From Lacrimispora sp. 210928-DFI.3.58 (GTDB taxonomy: Bacteria > Bacillota > Clostridia > Lachnospirales > Lachnospiraceae), in the NCBI RefSeq assembly GCF_020554865.1, contig NZ_JAJCIC010000023.1, positions 14,757 to 78,756 of the forward strand: a stretch of DNA of 64,000 bases, given 5' to 3'. Below the pieces are notes generated by a model that saw only the letters and a program-made list of their open reading frames with translations, was not told where the DNA came from and did not search any database. How positions within the stretch are numbered: the stretch's first letter is position 1; each line of letters starts with the position of its first letter. The translations under genes were made by a program, and so were the position numbers. This document shows, piece after piece, positions 60,381 through 64,000 of the stretch.

Positions 60381-60415
60381 GCAGGATATCTGCAGCAATA
60401 GAAGCAATATCCTGC
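60381..60415 (-). promoter_or_regulatory. Hairpin in the tasA leader
   Basis: On the minus strand GCAGGATAT and ATATCCTGC form a perfect 9-bp stem 12 bases before the tasA start. It may stabilise or regulate the tasA message relative to sipW. Confidence 0.5.
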
Positions 60416-60436
60416 TCTCCTTCCTTTTGTTGTTTT

Positions 60437-61009
60437 TTATTTTATGTCCGTTTTGGACTTGCTGCCTGATTCAGTTTCTCCGGACTCTTCCGTGACTTTC
60501 TCTTTTGTGGTCTTATTTTCCTCATCTTCTTCAAACAGGAAACTGACTGCCAGAGATATTCCATTCAACAGGAATATCCAGAAGACAATCACCATGAGAA
60601 TCTTCTTATTTAATTGTGCGATCAGATACCCGGCCATAGGGATCAAAAAGCGGTAGCATCCTACAATCTGCTCCTGCGATACCGGGCTTAAATCCTCCAC
60701 ATCATTGGCATCGCCTTTTGTGATCCAGTTTCCATCCTCTTCCCGAATGATCCGGTGGGTAACCAATGTCTCCCCACCATTTACGGATGGAAGATTATAT
60801 GTAACAATGTCCCCCACGGAAACGTCCGTATCGCGGGTATCAACAAATGCAACGGAGCCGGTAGGAATCGCTGGTTCCATTGACCCGCTGAGAACGACAT
60901 AAGGCTTGATCCCAACAAGCCTGGGAACATAAAAGACGGATGCCATCAAAATCACCAAGATCGTCAGCCCTGTTACAACCGAACTGTAAATACGAATCAA
61001 TCTTTTCAT
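60437..61009 (-). CDS. sipW: Signal peptidase I, SipW (ER) type
   Basis: A 190-residue membrane protease that removes the signal peptides of TasA-like proteins. VVLSGSMEPAIPTGS contains the catalytic Ser; VTHRIIREEDG carries a His in place of the usual Lys, as in SipW and eukaryotic signal peptidases; ITKGDAND follows. An N-terminal and a C-terminal membrane segment are clear, with a charged tail. Start chosen at ATG 61009 with GAGAGG upstream. It precedes tasA by 68 bases. Confidence 0.93.
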   Translation of the reverse strand: MKRLIRIYSSVVTGLTILVILMASVFYVPRLVGIKPYVVLSGSMEPAIPTGSVAFVDTRDTDVSVGDIVTYNLPSVNGGETLVTHRIIREEDGNWITKGDANDVEDLSPVSQEQIVGCYRFLIPMAGYLIAQLNKKILMVIVFWIFLLNGISLAVSFLFEEDEENKTTKEKVTEESGETESGSKSKTDIK

Positions 61010-61068
61010 AAAAAATATTCCTCTCTGTCTATACAGCATCCTGTACTGGATCATCAGACTCTGCAATT

Positions 61069-61296
61069 TTATCTCGCATAAACATGCACGCCATCCTCTG
61101 TAATAGCATAGGAAAAGTCTGAATATATTTGTTCCGGTGTCATATCGTCTGCTAAGATTTGCTTTCCGTTATAATACAGGTTCCCAGTTTCCAGTGTTGC
61201 TTCTATCTTTTCAATTTCGTGAATGCGCGTTTCCATACTTACCTTGTTTAAATGAACCAACGCCGCGATCACAAACAACATGAATGCAAATACCAC
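61069..61296 (-). CDS. Small membrane protein of the sipW locus (75 aa)
   Basis: One N-terminal membrane segment (FAFMLFVIAALVHL) followed by a soluble part, EIEKIEATLETGNLYYNGKQ. Begins with GTG four bases after the stop of the preceding small ORF, so translation is probably coupled. Function not recognised; position suggests an assembly or sipW-assisting role. Confidence 0.65.
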   Translation of the reverse strand: MVFAFMLFVIAALVHLNKVSMETRIHEIEKIEATLETGNLYYNGKQILADDMTPEQIYSDFSYAITEDGVHVYAR

Positions 61297-61299
61297 AGC

Positions 61300-61440
61300 T
61301 CACATCCCATTTAGTGAGTGTTCCAATTCACCAAATGCGGTTTCTGCTTTATGCAGTTGATACAAGCCAATCCCTAAAAATACAATTCCTATCACTACGC
61401 AGCAAATGAAAATTGTTTGCAATTGTTCGACTTCTCTCAT
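61300..61440 (-). CDS. Small membrane protein (46 aa)
   Basis: ATG at 61440 follows GGAGAAAAACGAAA and gives MREVEQLQTIFICCVVIGIV followed by FLGIGLYQLH, a single membrane helix, ending ELEHSLNGM. Short but with a good ribosome binding site and coupling to the next gene. Confidence 0.6.
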   Translation of the reverse strand: MREVEQLQTIFICCVVIGIVFLGIGLYQLHKAETAFGELEHSLNGM

Positions 61441-61712
61441 TTTCGTTTTTCTCCTATTAGATCACTTCATTGTATCGGATATGAAACTCTTCCTCTTTCG
61501 TCTCCATCTTTTATTGTGAACCGGCCATCAGCCCTGCCAACAGCCGGTCCGAAAAAAAGAAAGGTTGGAGGAACATGAACACCTTTGATGTTCTTGAAAC
61601 AAAGCGTATCCGCCAGAGCGAAAAAGCCGTCTCATTTCGTTCCAAAACAATTATGGTAAGGGGTTCGTGTTTTTTGGTTTTTTTGTAAAAAAACTTTTGG
61701 AATCCCGGAAAA

Positions 61713-62630
61713 TCATCTGTTTGGCGCACACACTGCAGCCACCTGCTCCTTCACTTCATTAAAATTTCCGGCGAATAATACCCTGCTTGTCTCAAAAGCA
61801 TTCTCATTCAGCAGGAAATAATCTTTCGTTCCTGTGGTATCATCCCATGTCACATCCAGCGCCTTCCATTCTCCATCGATCTCTACCTTATTCCACGCAT
61901 GATATGCCTGAACGGGTTCGCTCACATACCCCAGCTCATTTTCCACATTCAAGCCACAATATGTGCCAAATAAGTAGAACAGTCCTACATAATCGTTGCA
62001 TACGCCCAGTCCATCACAGAATGCTTCGGCAAGGTTTCTGTCGCCAAAAGCATTATCATAATCCAATCTGTCACAGATATAATCATGGATATATGCTGCC
62101 TTATCCTGATCACACATGTCGGTTGTAATCTGCTTTAACTCCTGTGCAGCGGAATATACCAACTGCAGTTTCTCGAAATTACCTTCGTCAGAATTGCTGG
62201 TTACCACAATAAGGTCATTGGTGGTCAAGCCATAGCTCATATCCTTGCTGATGACCATGTATGTACTGTTCTTAAAGTAGTCTGGATTCTGGCTGTATCT
62301 TCCTATAGTAAATAAGGTGCCGTGGTTGGATTTAAGTTGTGTGCCGACATCCCTTGTTATTCCGAATATGGATGTCATAGATGCGTCAATGGCCATGTTT
62401 TTGATCTCCTGATCAGTTTCATTGGCATACAGATCTTCCAACATTCTATTTGCTTCTTCTATTGCGGGATTTTCCGGTCCTGTCTCAACACTTTCCGGTT
62501 GTTTCCTGCTATGTCCGCATTCAATAACGGGCGAAGTTGTCTGCTGCCTGTCTGTATCATCTGCGAAGGCCGAAAACGACATCATCATGGATAAAAATAT
62601 TATTAAAAAAGCGATTGTTGTTTTTCTCAT
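61713..62630 (-). CDS. Secreted transglutaminase-like protein
   Basis: Start taken at ATG 62630 with AGGAG upstream. Signal peptide KTTIAFLIIFLSMMMSFSAF. The C-terminal half is a bacterial transglutaminase-like (papain-fold) domain: the Cys is in GLGVCNDYVGLFYLFG, the His in YHAWNKVEIDGEWKALD and the Asp in VTWDDTTGTKDYF. Such proteins cleave or cross-link surface proteins; here it lies beside the fibre and adhesin locus. Confidence 0.85.
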   Translation of the reverse strand: MRKTTIAFLIIFLSMMMSFSAFADDTDRQQTTSPVIECGHSRKQPESVETGPENPAIEEANRMLEDLYANETDQEIKNMAIDASMTSIFGITRDVGTQLKSNHGTLFTIGRYSQNPDYFKNSTYMVISKDMSYGLTTNDLIVVTSNSDEGNFEKLQLVYSAAQELKQITTDMCDQDKAAYIHDYICDRLDYDNAFGDRNLAEAFCDGLGVCNDYVGLFYLFGTYCGLNVENELGYVSEPVQAYHAWNKVEIDGEWKALDVTWDDTTGTKDYFLLNENAFETSRVLFAGNFNEVKEQVAAVCAPNR

Positions 62631-62737
62631 AACGAAAATCTCTCCTCTACTTTTCATCTTCAAAATAATTATGGAAAGATTTTTCACGGATAAAAATTTG
62701 CGGATAAGGTTTTTTGGGTTTTTTTAGATTTGGACAT

Positions 62738-62764
62738 AGAAAAGCGCCAGTATTTCTACTGACG
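62738..62764 (-). terminator. Terminator upstream of the transglutaminase-like gene
   Basis: On the minus strand GCGTCAGTA GAAA TACTGGCGC is followed by TTTTC. It would end transcription coming from the MNT region. The remainder of 62765-63074 shows no gene; an AT-rich stretch with short repeats such as GTAATTGGAACTGGA is all I see. Confidence 0.6.
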
Positions 62765-63074
62765 CGGTGTACTTGTAGAGAATGTGGTTATGGAGATTTT
62801 CGACATCTTGAGATTATTGTGGATTTCAACAAACTCTTAATGCTTGAGCTAACATTCGTACCACTACATAGAAAAAGTACTGCTCAACCACCAAACTGGC
62901 AATCAGGCAGTACTTTAGATAAATAAAAAACTCTCACTTAAAAAGGGACCCCTCCATCAATTCTCGGATAGAGAGGTTCACAGTTATATCCTGTTTCCAA
63001 TGTAATTAGAATGACCACCTAAGTCATAAATCAGACTCTTGTTCACGATGTAATTGGAACTGGACAAAAACCTG

Positions 63075-63476
63075 TTATTCCTGCGCCCATAATTCAACTC
63101 CTTCCCTTTTGATATTATCAAAATATAACATTTTTTGTTGTTCCCAGCCTTTTCCAATAACAATTTTCAAATCTACTTCTGGATCGTCTAAATTTTTAGG
63201 ACTGACGCAACCTCTTAATTGCATAATATCATTATGATATTTTTCTGTATCTACGTTGGCATCTAGTTCCAGTAATAAATCAACATCGCTTTGATATGAT
63301 TGGGTTTTTCGTGCACAACTACCATACAAAATAAGCCGTTTCACGTATGGACTAATGTTAGAAGACTGAATTTGATTCATTGCATATTGAATTGACTGTT
63401 CGCTTCGTTTTACTAATACAGAATCGTTTCTATTTTTTTTCTTTTTACTTATTTTCATTAAAAACTTCGCAGTCAT
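63075..63476 (-). CDS. MNT-type nucleotidyltransferase (about 133 aa)
   Basis: The minimal nucleotidyltransferase motif LILYGSCARKTQSYQSDVDL gives GS-x9-DxD, and a third acidic residue occurs in EVDLKIVIG. These proteins act as antitoxins (AMPylating HEPN toxins) or as toxins on tRNA. The start is uncertain: no good ribosome binding site is seen at ATG 63476, but a tiny frame ends there with an ATGA overlap. Confidence 0.75.
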   Translation of the reverse strand: MTAKFLMKISKKKKNRNDSVLVKRSEQSIQYAMNQIQSSNISPYVKRLILYGSCARKTQSYQSDVDLLLELDANVDTEKYHNDIMQLRGCVSPKNLDDPEVDLKIVIGKGWEQQKMLYFDNIKREGVELWAQE

Positions 63477-63554
63477 TGCATTTGACCAGCTGGATCATAT
63501 GCACAAATCTCTGCATCCTCCTTCCTATACATTTCTTCTCAATATCCAACGCCC

Positions 63555-63809
63555 TTACCTCCAATTCGGAATGTAGTCCCCATACCCTGCTTTTATATAA
63601 GCGTCCAACACTTCTGTTGCGTCTGGATTATAAAGAAAACGCGCACGATCTGAAATAATACACCGTAGTTCTGCAATGGTCGCTTCTGGATTCTCTTTGT
63701 GGATAAGTACTAGAAAAGCATTCGTAGCTATGGTGGAGCCTGCTACTCGGCGTTTACGTCCAGGAGCGTAATACTCAACATCTTGATGGTTTTTTGGATA
63801 TTTTGGCAT
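63555..63809 (-). CDS. Small partner of the MNT protein (84 aa), unrecognised
   Basis: Begins MPKYPKNHQDVEYYAPGRKR and ends GYGDYIPNWR. Basic N-terminus, helical middle (HKENPEATIAELRCIISDRA). It does not show the HEPN R-x4-6-H motif. It lies upstream of the MNT gene in the same direction and is probably its partner. Confidence 0.6.
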   Translation of the reverse strand: MPKYPKNHQDVEYYAPGRKRRVAGSTIATNAFLVLIHKENPEATIAELRCIISDRARFLYNPDATEVLDAYIKAGYGDYIPNWR

Positions 63810-64000
63810 CCGGTTTACCTACTCAGATTTTATATTCTTTTCATATAATTAAATACTTTATATAAATCTGTATCCTTTGAAATATCAAGCCTGCCAAAAA
63901 GTTTCCTTCTGTTATACGAAACATTATAATATAGAGCTTACAGGATGATAACGTATAATTAGTTTCGCAAATTCAATTTCATAAAAATAGACATGGTCTA
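63810..64000. other. AT-rich tail without recognised features
   Basis: The last 190 bases are AT-rich. I see no gene and no inverted copy of the TGTTTATG end, so the element's right end is not here. Confidence 0.4.

Larger units (their letters stand above)
5652..64000. mobile_element. Tn7-like transposon inserted in comM with large cargo (right end not seen)
   Basis: The junction with comM is at about 5652, where the sequence starts TGTTTATG, matching the 5'-TGT that begins Tn7-family ends. The first 10 kb encodes two TniQ/TnsD proteins, TnsC, TnsB and TnsA. Everything to the right lacks core chromosomal genes in recognisable order and the 5' half of comM is absent, so the element probably continues past base 64000. 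The right boundary is inference; 16-64 kb could also contain a separate integrated plasmid or a second element stacked in the same site. No CRISPR array or cas gene is visible. Confidence 0.65.

Noticed and set aside
59596..60495. Plus-strand open frame of 299 codons
   Set aside because: Antisense shadow of tasA and the sipW end; tasA has clear signal peptide and family motifs.
61511..61729. Minus-strand open frame after the transglutaminase-like gene
   Set aside because: No ribosome binding site and low-complexity composition; it overlaps the end of the real gene.
5652..64000. CRISPR-associated transposon
   Set aside because: No repeat-spacer array and no Cas protein is visible, although TnsC and two TniQ proteins are present.

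Overview
The window looks like a chromosomal segment of an anaerobic clostridium, most likely Lachnospiraceae, carrying a large accessory region. The first 5.6 kb is core chromosome on the minus strand: tsf (start only), rpsB, codY, topA, dprA and the 3' part of comM (yifB). This gene order, the CodY regulator and the AGGAGG-type ribosome binding sites fit that family.

comM is cut just upstream of its ISxP(I/L)LERFD motif. The interrupting DNA begins at about 5652 with TGTTTATG. It is a Tn7-like transposition module (5.65-16.1 kb) encoding TnsA, TnsB, TnsC and two large paralogous TniQ/TnsD-type proteins, each with an array of zinc-ribbon-like modules. There are no cas genes, so targeting is probably protein-directed at comM. 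A divergent gene beside tnsA encodes a catalytically dead resolvase-like protein, probably a regulator. The 5' half of comM does not reappear before base 64000, so the inserted DNA is at least 58 kb, or comM was rearranged.

The rest appears to be cargo. At 16.2-27.7 kb a single promoter faces a 15-gene minus-strand operon of mostly unrecognised proteins. It includes three full-length paralogues of one family, two of a second, a metallophosphoesterase, a zinc-ribbon protein and an XRE regulator. At 27.7-31.2 kb there is a PrfH-RtcB ribosome/RNA repair pair behind a leader peptide and terminator, then a PARG-type macrodomain hydrolase. At 31.2-37.9 kb lie features of a plasmid or phage-plasmid: a DnaB-like helicase, four 22-bp iterons beside a Rep-like gene, an unexplained and highly structured stretch of about 1 kb that may be a large ornate RNA, and eight tRNA genes of which six have long variable arms.

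At 38-49 kb there are small regulators, SUKH/SMI1-type and other immunity-like orphan genes, an SOS-like controlled DUF5131 gene, a CIRCE-controlled Hsp20, a broken ylxP, an Rpn remnant beside a MqsA-like antitoxin, and a PPP phosphatase paired with an unknown protein.

At 49.8-61.4 kb a minus-strand locus encodes a surface matrix/pilus system: small membrane proteins, SipW-type signal peptidase, TasA-like proteins, a wall-anchored protein and a 2619-residue SpaA/Cna-B adhesin. The adhesin ends in two near-identical modules whose differences are concentrated in NNY codons, as in targets of diversity-generating retroelements. A secreted transglutaminase-like protein and a MNT-type nucleotidyltransferase with a small partner close the window.

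All family assignments come from reading motifs by eye; no database search was run.
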